A stretch of 64,000 nucleotides of DNA from Sciurus carolinensis (taxonomy: Eukaryota > Chordata > Mammalia > Rodentia > Sciuridae): assembly GCF_902686445.1 (NCBI RefSeq), contig NC_062219.1, forward strand, positions 108,563,160 to 108,627,159. Direction: 5' to 3'. The notes beneath the pieces are model-generated. The model was not told the DNA's origin and made no database searches. It worked only from the letters and a program-made list of their open reading frames with translations. Positions within the stretch are counted from its first letter, which is position 1; every line of letters begins with the position of its first letter. This document shows, in pieces, positions 25,872-38,300 of this stretch. The position numbers and the translations under genes were made by a program.

Positions 25872-28800
25872 ACATGATGGAGCTTTGGGCCTACATTTTC
25901 TTCTAGTAGGCACAGGATCTCTGGTCTATTGTCTAGGTCCTTGGCCCACTTTCGTGCAGGGTAAGAGATAGAGGTCTAATTTCATTTTCTTACATATGAA
26001 TTTAAAAATGGATTCTTTTTAAACAGCCAAAATAGGAGATCACATCCATAGAGTCACTGAGTTGTGACCAAAGATGACAATCGCCAAGAGGGAGAAACTC
26101 CTGGGGGAAATGTTTATTTCAAGCTGAGTCGCTCAGGGCAAGACTTCTGCCTCAGGCTGAGCCTAGATGATGGAATCAGAGCCCAACATTCATCCAAGGA
26201 CCTGTGCCGGCACCCTCCTAACAAATGTTCCCCACGCTCCACCCGGGTTCCTCCCCACCCCCACCCTCTCACACACACATTTCTCTGCTTGGTTTTATGT
26301 GAGCAACCACTTCGATCACATGAACAAAAAGCAGTGCTATGCTGTTCACTACCTTTAGTATGCCCTGTCAGATCAGGCCAAACATGCCGTCCGCCATTTT
26401 ATGCCTCAGTAATCCAACATATCCTCCCCTTGTGACTAGCCTGGCTCTCCACTCGGGTTAGGTGGTGCTCTTCATAGTCTTCCACAAGGGCCTTCTTTCT
26501 TCTCACTTTCTGATGTGCTGGTGTTCTCCTCCCTGCCTAAAATAAGCACCTGCCTTATCAGTTCAAATCCTTTCCAGCCATTAGGCCCCACCCACCCTGA
26601 TTCCAGCTTTTCTGGTTCTGCTGTCCCAGTGCACTCCTGGTCACAGCAATTTCTCAATTCTCTGAAGCATTTGTTGCACCAAGTTCTTGTGTAACAATTC
26701 CACACTGGTTGCCATTGATTTATATCATATCATGTTTTTCATGGATAGACATTTGGTCATAAGAAAAAGACTAGCAGCAGAGATTTTAATTTCTCCACTG
26801 TACCCCTCACAGTAAGGGCACATAGCAAGAAATCAACAAAAATATTTGCTTGAATTAAAATTACTGAGCAATAATTTTTTTTTCTCTTTTATTGTTCTGT
26901 CACCTAGAAAGGCACCCAGGCACTCCATCAAAGATTAATTAAAATAGAATCTCTGGGGATGACTTTCACAGATTTTAGAAGCTTCCCAGGGGGTTTTAAT
27001 ATGTTGTGGTGGTGGGAATCACTGTTCTTTATGGTGGCTCACCTTGAGTCATGGTCAATTTTGCTATTATTAGTGATTGTTTTAAAAACTAGAATCTGTT
27101 CTAAAAAGATGAACGAACTAGGGAATCAAGTGGATATAGCATAAATTTCTTGTTTGCTTATGTGTGATATTAGCTGGAAGAAACATTAGAAGAACATAGA
27201 AAAGTGCATACACATGAATGAAGCCGGGGGGTACATAAACATGCAAGAGTTCATACACACGTGTGCACACACACACATGGTTCAAACATCAACCAGTTTA
27301 CCAGCTGCTGTAAACCACACCCATCCACCTCTGTGTAATGACTTTCTGTCAATTTTAGATAAACTTCCTTCACAATAACTAGCAAACAGCCACTTCCAAA
27401 AGCAAAACACAGGTCTTTTACAAAGGAAAGTACTGTATTTACTGTCATATTTGTGTATTTCTTAACCATTTAACATGAGCAGAACCGTGTTACTATTTTT
27501 ATTCATTATCTTTTTCATGTGTTTTTGATGAAGCTTTGGCATGTTGCATCCCTGACTCATCTTACTCATGAACTCTGTGGTTTCTATTGCCAGTTTTGCA
27601 TAGCAAGGTGAATTTTGGAAACACACCTATAGTGTAATTGCAAAATTGACTGCAGCACCATATTTCTCTTAATATGTGCTAAAAAGACGGAGCACTTAGG
27701 AATACATAAAAAAGCAAGAGACTAAGTGGAATTATCATAAGGAAATTGTAAATTTGACCTTGTTATAAAAACCAAGTATAAATCTACCAAACTAAAGGCA
27801 ACTATTTGACTTGGAATTACACAATGCTCTGGAATTTCTGGATTGAAAGAAATAAAAGTTGTTTTCATAGAAGTATGAGTCAAGAAGGAAATGTGAATCA
27901 ATAAACTAATGCACAGATATTTTACAATCTGAAATTAAATTCACATCTTTCCTGTGAACATTTATTCTAATAATGAGAAATAATTTGCAACTACTAAAAA
28001 TTTTCATCCTTTGAACAATTAGTGTTTGATGCGAAATATTCTTTTTTTTTTTGCTTTTAAACCAATACTGAAGATTTTGACTGAAACCCTACAAAAAAGT
28101 ACTCACTGCATTTTTTTGTTGATTTGTTTTGTGAAAGAGTTTTGACTAAGTGGCTTGTAAGACATCTGTTTTATACAAATTGTGCTACCTCATCTTCAGT
28201 CCTGGTGAATGCCTTGCTGTTTAAAACAAACCAGTGTTAACAATTTCATTGAGACCTCTGAAAGGCAAGTCAGGGTCGTGTCCTTTGCCAAATGTTTCCA
28301 GGTTCTCACTTCATGGGCACATGGCAGGAGTGCATTCCCAAACCTCCCATAGGTCTGGCCAATGAGCTGAGGTGAATTGGTAACAGGTTGATACCCAGGA
28401 ACATTGTGCTATCATTGGAGAAGTCCATCTTCAATGAACTCACTTGTGAGCAAGTTGTGAAAGGTAATCATATTCATTTTATTTCTAAAATAACAACCAG
28501 AAGTTTCTTTACATATAATGGTTTAATATATGCACATACACAAACACATAAACACACACACACATGCACGTTTGTGTGCAGGTATACAAACACACAATAC
28601 TATCTACAAGAATCTTTCCTGTTTCACAAACAGGCAACTAAGGAAACTTAGATCCCAAAAGCTAAATTATCTTACTCAAGGTCTAAAATAGATTTAAATA
28701 ATAAACACATCGAATAGTTCTCTTTTCCTTTGTTCCCTATCTTTATGAAACCTACCATGAATAAGCCACTTCCAAAGTGTATTCAGAGTTTACCCTGACA

Positions 28801-29290
28801 CCCAGTCTCACACTCTTACCCCCTTGTCACTGAAATTGGATCCAACCCCTGTCCCTGAAGCACTCGGGAGTCATGCAGAGGGAGGGATGACTGAGTCAGG
28901 GAGCCAGGAGGTAACTCTGGAAATGAGAGCAGCCCACGCCAACAAGGTCCCAACAAGGCTTGTCATAGAGGCCACAAGACAGTTTGCATGTTTCCTTAAT
29001 CTTGCCAAGGGTGACAAGAAGCCAGACTTCTGCAGGCCATGAATAAGTCAAAGGGTCAGTAGATCCGTCATTTGAAAGTCTCCTCATCAAATGGCATCTG
29101 CGATTTCTCCTCAGCTTGAGTGTCACTCCTGGTAAGAGGAGAAGGTCCTCCAAGACACCATGGCTGTCCTCCTTATTTCACACTATTTCCCACGTCCTTC
29201 TTCTTCTGGAGCTTACCTCTCAGTCCCAAGACCCAGGAAAAGAGTGAGAAATGGGCATTCTGGGCAAGACGATTGGAACACTTGTTAGTA

Positions 29291-29450
29291 GCAGGAACAA
29301 CAACTGACATTTCTTGACAATATGATTTGAGCCAGGTGTTCTAGGGGCCTCACGTGTTTTAGCTCATCTACTCCTGAAACCCTCCTGCAAGGTGTGTGCT
29401 ATTACTAACCTTGACTACATATGAGGAAATGAGGCTCAGGGGATGAGGAG
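29291..29450 (+). repeat. MIR SINE
   Basis: actgacatttcttgacaata, ..agctcatctactcctgaaac cctcctgcaa.. and atgaggaaatgaggctcagg show the MIR core and 3' region. Confidence 0.75.
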
Positions 29451-29818
29451 GAAGGTTTATCTTCCAGCTGTATTGCTCTGTGCCCTTTGCCTTCCCTAAG
29501 CTGCTCCTCCAACCCTAAACTGGGTGTTCAGTGCCCTCTCTTCTCTTCCCCAGTCTGAGAACTTAGTCTCTAGAATGACTCTGCTGCTCTGAATTCACAA
29601 CTTTCCTCTGTAAACCACGTGGCTTCTCTTCCAGTATTTGTTCAGTCATCTCTTTTTTAATTATGAAATGAACTCTGCATCCTTTTAAGTGAATTTCAGG
29701 GCTACACTATTAAGTAGAAGACATTTTGGAAAAACTTAAAGCCTTCCTGTTGCCCCTGGAATCACACTGAGCAAAACAACCTGTTCCAGTCATGTTTAAG
29801 GCCCGCCCCTTCATCTGA

Positions 29819-29832
29819 ACAGCAGAGGGCGC
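29819..29832 (+). promoter_or_regulatory. Candidate CTCF-binding site 3' of ADGRF4
   Basis: The sequence acagcagagggcgc agrees with the CTCF core CCASYAGRKGGCRS at 13 of 14 positions. It lies about 1.45 kb beyond the ADGRF4 stop, in a short GC-richer patch (29800-29880) unlike its AT-rich surroundings. It would suit a boundary between the ADGRF cluster and the next gene (OPN5 in mammalian order). The overlapping ggcgctgt also matches half of a REST (RE1) site, an alternative reading. This is motif evidence only. Confidence 0.5.
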
Positions 29833-30703
29833 TGTGCAGCTGTGGTCTCAATAAAAACGAGGTCGCCCTCTCTGCCTTCCAAGATAGGCATTTGTTGAGT
29901 GCCTCCTCCCACGGACCAAAAGAAACAGCATATAAAACTTAGGAACTCTAGTTTATTTTCCTATTTTTTATATGAACTTTCTACATACACTTTTTTGAAA
30001 ACAATAAATATGAAAATTTTATAACCCTCAAAAAAGGTTAAATTAATAAAAATTGGGAAATAAAATTCATGATTATAATATTTTTAATTATCCCTATAAA
30101 AATGAGTAAACATGGATGAAAAAAGTTGGGATATTTTATCAAATGAAAGTAAATTTGATATCGAGTTATACAATGAACATTTTTGAAGGAACACATTTTG
30201 AATTTTGCTAATGTATTTGAAAGCATGGGGAGCTTCTGAAATATTTAAATTCATGTTTCTTCTTTTTTATATTGTTGTCATTTTATTGATATTTGTACCT
30301 TAAAATAATTATGAAAGCTTTTCTTAACATAGAACATGGCAGAATAGTGTCAAAAGATTTATGATACAAAGCAGTAATCCAAGAATTATATTGCAATATT
30401 TGTGTAATAAAGAGATATTTGGGGGGTGGGGGGGAGATAGGGTTCTCCTACTCAGAATCTACCCCTGAAAGGAACTGGCTGGTTTTCACATCTCTGCAGC
30501 GCTCCTCCCCTCATCCTGGGGCCACCTGATAGACCTATCTCAGTCCTGATGCTAAAAACTAACTAAACCTTAGATTATTGGAATAAAGGAGTCTCCACCC
30601 ACAGTGGGGGCCTCTATGTTCATTGCTAGTTCTGCTCTGCTCTCCTGCACTCTTTCTCACCGTTGGAATTCTGCCTCCTCCAGAGTTCAGTCTCTATTTT
30701 TCT

Positions 30704-31003
30704 TTTTCTTTTTTTATCATTTGTTCTATTTAGTTATACCTGACAGCGGAGTGCATTTTGATTCATTGTACACAAATGGGGTACAACTTTTCACTTCTCT
30801 GGCTGTACACGATGTAGAGTCACACCATTCTTGTAATCATCCACGTACATAGGCTAAGGATGTTTGTCTCATTCCACCATCTTTCCTTCCCCCGCCCCCT
30901 CCCCTCTACACATTTCCCTCTACACAATCCAACGTTCCTCCATTCTTCCCTTACCCGTCCACCCTGCCCCAGTTACGTATCAGCCCTAATTTTCTATTGT
31001 GAC
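30704..31003 (-). mobile_element. LINE-1 3'UTR tail, reverse orientation
   Basis: It shares with the 24.1 kb L1 the strings for ..tatacctgacagcggagtgcat.. and tgtacacgatgtagagt, followed by the C-rich 3'UTR block (cttcccccgccccctcccct). The T run at 30709-30718 is its poly(A) end. It lies just beyond the ADGRF4 stop and may overlap its 3'UTR in the same transcriptional direction. Confidence 0.8.
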
Positions 31004-31282
31004 TTAAGGACTGGCTTTAGCCTGTGGGTTAGTGTGCTCACCAAACACCCTAGGTGCTTAAGGTCTGGTCATTTAAACGCAAATGACATAGGGTTTAAAG
31101 GAAATATATACCTTTTCATTTATGTGCCAGGAAATAAAGAAGTTCTATTTTCTGTAACATATGGCCTCTAGTCCCCTCCCACCTCATTCTAGCATCGTGT
31201 GGCAGGCCATTGTGTACAGAGTGGCTCAATACAACTTTCAAGTGAAGTCTCTCCTTGAGTTTTTAATACTCACATTTTATCC

Positions 31283-31330
31283 TCAACGATTCATTAGTTT
31301 AGATCCATTGGTCGGACTTAATGACGCATT
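31283..31330 (-). CDS. ADGRF4: ADGRF4 coding exon 8: C-terminus and stop codon
   Basis: The acceptor is catttag. The exon encodes NASLSPTNGSKLMNR, then TGA. Two codons further on in frame is a TAA at the place where I recall the human protein ending (..LMNRQG), so the stop here is two residues early. The 3'UTR runs to the left. No convincing AATAAA was found before the antisense L1 tail at about 31.0 kb, so the poly(A) site is unknown. Confidence 0.88.
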   Translation of the reverse strand, partial: NASLSPTNGSKLMNR

Positions 31331-34300
31331 CTAAATGGGAAGAAAATAATAGAGGTGGCAATGAGTAATGATACTGACAAAAAGATACATATTATATTTA
31401 TGTATTTATGTTATATGTAGCCTTCCTAGAAATAAATATGTGAAAATGACAAACAACTACAAGGAATTAAAATATTTCACTGAACGTAAGGGTGTCAGTT
31501 ACATTATTTTTATGCCTTGCTAAAAAATAACAAAAAACTTGCCAGTTAAGCCATTACATATTTAATTGATTGTAGGATACATTCCAATTTTTAAAATGCT
31601 AAAAGGTAAAGAAAACGCCTATCTTAAAATTGAATAAATGTGGTACTGAAAGTCATATTCAGTACAAGTACAGTCTCCTAAATGGTGACTTTCAGTATAT
31701 CCATAAAGTTTGTTTTCAAGGAAGTAGCTCTTAATAAGAATCTCTTGGTTGAAAAAGTACGTTTTAATTAATGTGACCATGTTGGCAATTTTCATCAGTG
31801 CCTTAAAAGACAAAAAGTCAGATCAAAGTCTTCCTCAATGAACAGAGCAGTTCTCACCAAGCTGGGTGACCCTGTACAAATCTAATAAGTAGGCTCCATC
31901 TTAACTTCCCTGACCATAGAAAGAGTGAACTGCACTAGAATCTCACTTCTAATTCAACTCTCATTTCCTGCCTCTCATCTTTTATAAATCTCTGATCTTA
32001 TGTTCACATGGTCCTATCTCAATGGGCCCAAATGTCTAGCTCAAATACACGCAATATGAAAAATTCTCTCATAAGCTATTCTGCAGAAGTTCTGTTTTAG
32101 CAAGATACTCCCAATTTATAAAATTAACCCATGACTGAAAGAAAGGTGCCCTATTGATTCTCTTTGCTAACAGTCCTGGGGACTGAGCTACACTAGTTAT
32201 CTCTGCATGAGTGGGGAGAACACTGTCCATATCGTGTGTGTGTCTGAAATCTTACCTCTGCTGCCCTCGATTTCCCCTTCAGAGAAGACATTCTCATTCT
32301 CAAAGCATCTCTTATCTAAAAAAAAGGCAATGACAGCGAGGAATACCTCACAGACATCAGAGAAAAAAAAAAATCCCATCTCAGAATTGTCCTGAAACTT
32401 CGAGACCAGTAACCCTGGCAAAAGCAACATCAGATGACTTAGTATAGTGACTGGCAAATAATATGACTCAGGTAAAAGTTGAGGTGTGGTTATAATTAGA
32501 TTTAGGATTAAAATTAAATTTGTGATCATGGTTTCTATTCCTTTCACCAATTATTCTCTTACACAGCCTCCTGCTGACCTGATAAAGAGTGAGATGACAG
32601 AGTACAGTTCTGTCCTCATAGCTGATGCCCTGAGCCATCCTCTTAAACTCTCTGGACTATGCCCTCCCATCAAACTGCCTCATGTTGCTACTTCCTTTAG
32701 CCACATGGATATCATCTGCAAAGAATGAAGCAAATCCAAATTACCTTGTGATCCATAATCGTTCCAAACAGCAAGATGAAGAAACCCTGTGGTAAAATTC
32801 AACAGATTCATAAAGAATAGCTTCTCAAACAGTACCTCAGCTGTTATTTTAATACCACTGTTCTCCATAACTTCTAGGGCAGCAACTGGACATTAGAAAC
32901 TGATGCAGATAAAATTGCATTGATGAGTGTTTCCTTTGAGTCTACCTCCATTCTTGCATGAGGAGTACCCTCATGGGACTGTGCATGAGAGGTCTTGGTG
33001 TTTATTGAATGACTACAGATGTAGAATAGAGTTTTCAACCTTAGTAAATCTTTCTTTCCAAATGTTGTAGTAGCTCTTCCTACTTATGATGACAGTCACA
33101 CATGAAGCAGAAACTTATAATTCAAAATCACAATCATGGAAGTCGTTTTAAGAAAATGAAACTTCTTTTCTAGTCTGTTTTGAGTTGCAGTTAACGTTCA
33201 GTAAATATACAATCATGGGCTGTCAGCTAGTAGAATTTTTTGTATGAAAGAAAGAGAAAGCTGCAAAGATCTGAGAGGCCAAGAGCATCTCTTCACCATC
33301 TAAAGACAGTTTCATGGTAAAGAAACACCAGATAACTAAAAATATTAAAGGTGAGTCACAGGGATAGCTTGTTGAGAAAACAGAATCATATATATGAAAG
33401 TATTGGGGGTGACTGGAGATACAGCTGGGATGGCAGAGCACTTGCATAGCATATGCAAAATCCTGGGTTCAATCCCAGCCCCCAAACAAAGCAACAAAAC
33501 AAAGTGGGTATTTTTCTTTCTTTCAAGAAAAGAGAAATACAAGGCTGGGGTTGTGGCTCAGTGGTAGAGCACTTGCCTAGCATGTCTGAGGCACTGGGTT
33601 CAGTCCTCAGCACCACACATAAATAAAATAAAGGTCTCTCAACATCTAAAAATTTTTTTGAAAAAGAGAGAAATACAAAAAATATCTGAAAAAGAAACAT
33701 ATAACAAAACATCCTGGAGTTTAGTTGAGTTACAAAGTAAGAAAGAAGATGGAATTCACTAGAGTAACTTTTCTAGTGGGACAATGCATGTGAATCCAAG
33801 AGCTTTTGATTTAAAAAAAAAAGAGAGAGAAAGAAAGAAACTTGAAGCAAAGGTTTCTCTTTAAAGTAATGCAACAGAAAGAGTGAAATAAATGTGCTGC
33901 ATAGTTATTAAAGAATACTGACTAACAAAAAGTCAAGGGTAATATATTTTTTCTAGAAAAGAAAAAGGAAAAGAAAGGTGGGAGATCTTGTGAAAATCGA
34001 AGGAAGAGCAGTATTATAGAGGAAAGGGACCAGGAGGAGGAAGGAGGAGAGGAAAGGGGAAATACTGGGGAATGATATCAGTCAAATTATACATATATTT
34101 CATGCACATATGAATACATAACAACAAATCCCACTATTATGTACAAGTATAATGCACCAATAAAACATGGGGAAAAGAAATTAACTAGTTAATGAAGGTA
34201 GTTTTTAAAAGAAAGAATTCTAAGTAAGATATGTAAATGATCTGAGTTAGAATTTCTTTTAAGTCTGTCATATCTTTTGGATCCCACATGAAATAGAGTA

Positions 34301-35269
34301 ATAATGGCATAGTAATAGAAATACTTTGCTGCTTTATTAAGTTATATTGTTATAATTTAAAGTGGTAGTCAGGACATTTTTTTTCCTGCAAAGACCCAGA
34401 TAGTAAATACTTTAGGGCTTGTAGGCCATACAGTCTCTGCTGCAGCAACTCAGATGTATCATTGTAGCTCAAAGGCAGTCATGGGGAAAAGGTAAAAAAA
34501 CCAGCATGACAGTGTGCCAGTAAAACCTTATTTACAAAACCAGGCAGTAGGTCATAGTTTGCCAACCCCTGATTAACAGCATAATTAAGACTGTGGACTT
34601 GCCAGATTTTTTATTACTCATAGGCATAGAAAGCAATTTGGCTAATTACAGTGTCCCAGATATACAAACTGAGTAGCAGGAGAGAGTAAAATAACTCTCA
34701 GACAGTTGATCTTGCCAAACCAATTGTGGTAGAGTCCATTTTAGATTCTTATCTTTCTTTCACAAATGAGAAGTTTGAGACTGAGACCTTACCATTTGTT
34801 TCCCCAAACCAGGAAACATGATAAGATCCATTTCATTCAATAACAACTTAGATTTATTTCACAGGGACTAGCAGGGAAGAGAAATGAGAACTCCTTGTTG
34901 GTTAACACCCAAAGTGAATGCCAAGGACCCTCTTCATACTACAGAAAATGGCTAATTTACTGAAAAATGGCTATTCCACTGGAAAAGATAAAATCATGCT
35001 TGTTTTGAGGCATAATGTGAGCATAGTTTCACACATCCCTGTAAGAGAAGGTTGATTTCTAGTGTTGAAACCTTAGGAGGGATACAGGAGGATCACCGAG
35101 GACAGAAGGAAGGAGATTTTCACCCAACCAACTGGTTCAGATAAATCCAGCTTGACAGTGAACAGGGTAAGAGAGGCCACAACCCTAACCCATAGATGTG
35201 GCAGGAAACGAAGGAATGTTTTGGGTTCTTTAATTTTAAATCATAGCCTTTTTTTCTATCCAACCAAAT

Positions 35270-35315
<46 letters not shown>

Positions 35316-38300
35316 AATCTCCCTCTTGGAACTTACCTGGAAAGCATTAAGCAGAGCAAAAATTATATGGAATATCAAGGAAGTTCCTTCTATGAGAGTG
35401 ACTATTCCAAAACCCCAGGTCAGTCCTAGCAATGGGGTGAGGATGGCGACATTTTTGCTGATCCTCATAATTATGGCCATATCCTGAGACTTGGAACTGC
35501 CAATAGAAGGCCTCTGAGTGTTGATAGCAACAACCAAAACCACCAGGAGATTCACAGCCACAATGACCAAGGCCGGGATGGCAAATGCAAAGAGGGCTTT
35601 GGTATTGTCCCAGTTAAGCCAACAAGCATCAAGTCTCACATAGCCTTTCTCTGGCTCTGTGATAGCAACTGTTGTGACAGCAATAACCAGCGGGCACCCA
35701 TAGCCAATGGCAAAGCCAATGACCATCATGCGGGACTTCATCATTCTACGGAAAACGACCAGTATTCCATAGATGATGAGCAGTGCTTTGAAGAGCATCC
35801 AGAAAAACAGAGAGAGGTAGAAAAAGTGACTGAAAAATGTCACTGCGACACACCAGTTGTAGTCCCGGGCCTTTATGCTAAAGTTAGAGCCTATGATGAA
35901 CCATACATTAGCGGTCAGGAGCGACACAGCTATGTTCACAATGCACACATGACGCATGTATGATATCTCCGTTACAACCACACGGGACCAAACTGTAGCT
36001 TCAATGATCAGGCAAAGAACCAAGCTAAGGATTGAGACACTGAGTCCAATGCAAGTGATGTAGTCCAGGACTTTGTCCATCACAGATTTGGGGGACATTA
36101 GGATGGAAAAAGACATCATCGTATTGGTATAGTTACAACGGCATTTCACTTTGTCCCTGACATCCATTGTCGTTTCACATGGTCCCTCATCCCACATTCT
36201 TTTCTGGGAGTGCCAGCCAACACACTGTGCCCTGGTATTCCGGGATTTATTAACTTTTTCAAAGGTGAATAAGATTTCCTTCATCCTTTCTGGCAAAATG
36301 ACTGAAAGTACCAGGCCATTTATGGGTCTGGAAAAACTCATGTTTGGCAAGTGGGGTTCTTTCAGAATGGCCCCCAAGGTTGGAAAAGCTATGCTGATGG
36401 CTTGGGATGTGCTCCATGGTGGCAGTTTCTGTAGCTCTTGCCTGGGAATTTCTATCGTCCCTAAGATGCTTTCTGTTGCATTATCCATGCTCATGGAGAA
36501 ATTGAAACTTCTCTCTGTGCTGTTGGGATCGATGTGAAAGCCTTTTGTCTGAATGAAGGGCTCATCCACGATGTCCTCAGACTCATTGTGGATATGGAGT
36601 TGCCCAGCAAACAAATTCACCGACTGCAACAAATCTGAGCTGGCATTTTTGTCAGGAATGAAAGACCAGTTTGAAATGACTGCTGTGTCCAGGATGTGGT
36701 TGGCCACTTCACCATAGCTCTGCAGTGGAGGAAAGTCCATTATTGTACAAAATCCATTTCTAAAACCTGAAATGTCTAAAGATCTAATTATCTGCTCTTA
36801 TTTGACATATTTCTCTTTGAATTCTCTGTATTAGAGTCTCACACAAGTCAGGTTGCACACAGGGAAGAAAAGTAAAAGAACTCATATATATAAATACATG
36901 TACATATATACCTACATATGATATAGACCTCACCTGCTTTATTATATTACCAAAGGCAACATCTCTAAACCAGAGGATATAGAACCCAATTTTCTCATGA
37001 GATACAACCAATTGTTTAATGGAGGGGAGCAATGGTGAATTCCTTGGTGATCTAAGTTTGAACAACCTTGCATACCATATCTCTATATCCCTCCCTTTAA
37101 TAACAAGTACCAATGTTCATTAGCACACCAAAGACTCTGCAACATCTGCCATAAGGAAACCTACATTTAACCCAGAATTTCCTGCAAGTGCTGTGCTGCC
37201 TTTCAAAATGAAACCTCCGAGCTGAGCATGGTGGCTGACATTTGTAATCCCCGTGACTCAGGAGGCTGAGGCAGGAGGATCACAAGTTCAAAGTCAGCCT
37301 CAGCAACTTAGCAAGGCCCTAAACAACTTAGTGAGAGCCTATCTCTTAATAAAATACAAAAAAGGCTGGGGATGTGGCTCAGTGGTTAAGTGCCGCTGGG
37401 TTCAATCCCAGGTATCAAAAAATAATGGAATCTCTGTTAACATTCCTCAGAACAGTTGTGCTCTACCACATATAATTTTGGAAACACTAGAGTAAGCTCC
37501 GACTTGCTCATGGTCATCACTATGTATTTAAAATCTTCTAAATTCTGGAAAACTTCCGTACAGAAGAATAAGTCAATGTGCAAAAGTAAATTGAAATGCC
37601 TGATGTTCTTACAATAGTTGTTGTAGTTTTGACCCTGAAAAGGACATCTGAAACTATTAAAGTGTAAGATTTTAATAAAAACTATTGTCAGAGTTTAATG
37701 AAATTAAGAGTACCTTCATTTTTTCTCGAGTAACACTACCACACAAATCTGTAGAAATATTTTTCAATAACTCCACTATAAATGCAATATTTCCAGATGT
37801 GGCCTCTGAGGATTTCACAACATCAATGATGCAGGCATAATCATGGGGGCAGTTCTTGCAGATTCCTTGAGCTACACTCTTAACAGGCTCTGGAGCTCGA
37901 AAGTCTAGAATATGTAGAGGTATAGAAGATGCTGCCATGGAAAGGCGCGATACCCCATTTGAGTCCTGTGTAAAAAGAAAGAATGTTGTTTTATTAAGAA
38001 TGCTTAAGTTTCTGGCAAGTGACTGACTAAAGGAACTAAAAGTACAAACAATCCACATGGAAAAGAAGCAAGTGATCCTAAAAAGGGGTTTTAGTGCTGA
38101 GAAGTAGAGAAGGTTAGATAGGGTCACAAGTAGGCAGGGGATTCCATCAAATTCCTACAGAAATCAAGATACTGATTGACCTTCCCTTTGGAATTTACTT
38201 TCAAGACAGTGACTTTAACACCAGCATTATGATAACAAGATGATTTTCTACAGAGATGTAGAGAAAGGGAAACCACATGGAATTTAAAATGGGGGTTGTT

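Larger units (their letters stand above)
24085..25997 (-). mobile_element. 5'-truncated LINE-1 (ORF2 C-terminus and 3'UTR), broken by two LTR insertions
   Basis: Minus-strand translation gives L1 ORF2 C-terminal signatures: KWEKIFATCTSNRALISRTYKEL-like near 25.45 kb and VQPLWKALWRFLRK / MFIAAQFIIAKLWNQPRYPS / WIKKMW at 24950-25180. It is in three blocks (25872-25997, 24944-25667, 24085-24506) separated by LTR-like elements at 25668-25871 and 24507-24943. The 3'UTR matches other tails in this window. Frameshifted and truncated, so not active. Confidence 0.9.
1..31282. other. Intergenic region 3' of ADGRF4, no gene seen
   Basis: No coding exon with splice sites and a recognisable protein was found on either strand. 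The repeats listed here account for a large share. Unassigned, apparently unique AT-rich stretches remain at about 60-1000, 3400-5300, 9000-9750, 9950-10800, 13400-14750, 26000-28800 and 29900-30700. A GC-richer patch at 17.5-18.4 kb has many overlapping short frames but nothing recognisable. By mammalian gene order OPN5 should lie further left, beyond the window; I looked for its first exon and did not see it. Confidence 0.7.

Noticed and set aside
1..31282. OPN5 exons expected by gene order
   Set aside because: I looked for the first-exon pattern on the minus strand and found no match; the gene is probably beyond the left edge.
32197..32550. 117-codon minus-strand frame overlapping ADGRF4 exon 7
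   Set aside because: It reads exon 7 in a different frame; the correct frame (IRDALRMRMSS..) is fixed by the flanking splice sites.
35256..36740. Reading the 494-codon frame as one unspliced protein
   Set aside because: Both ends run into intron. The first seven residues precede a clear acceptor at 36720, and the Cys-Val run at the end is the TG microsatellite after the donor at 35336.
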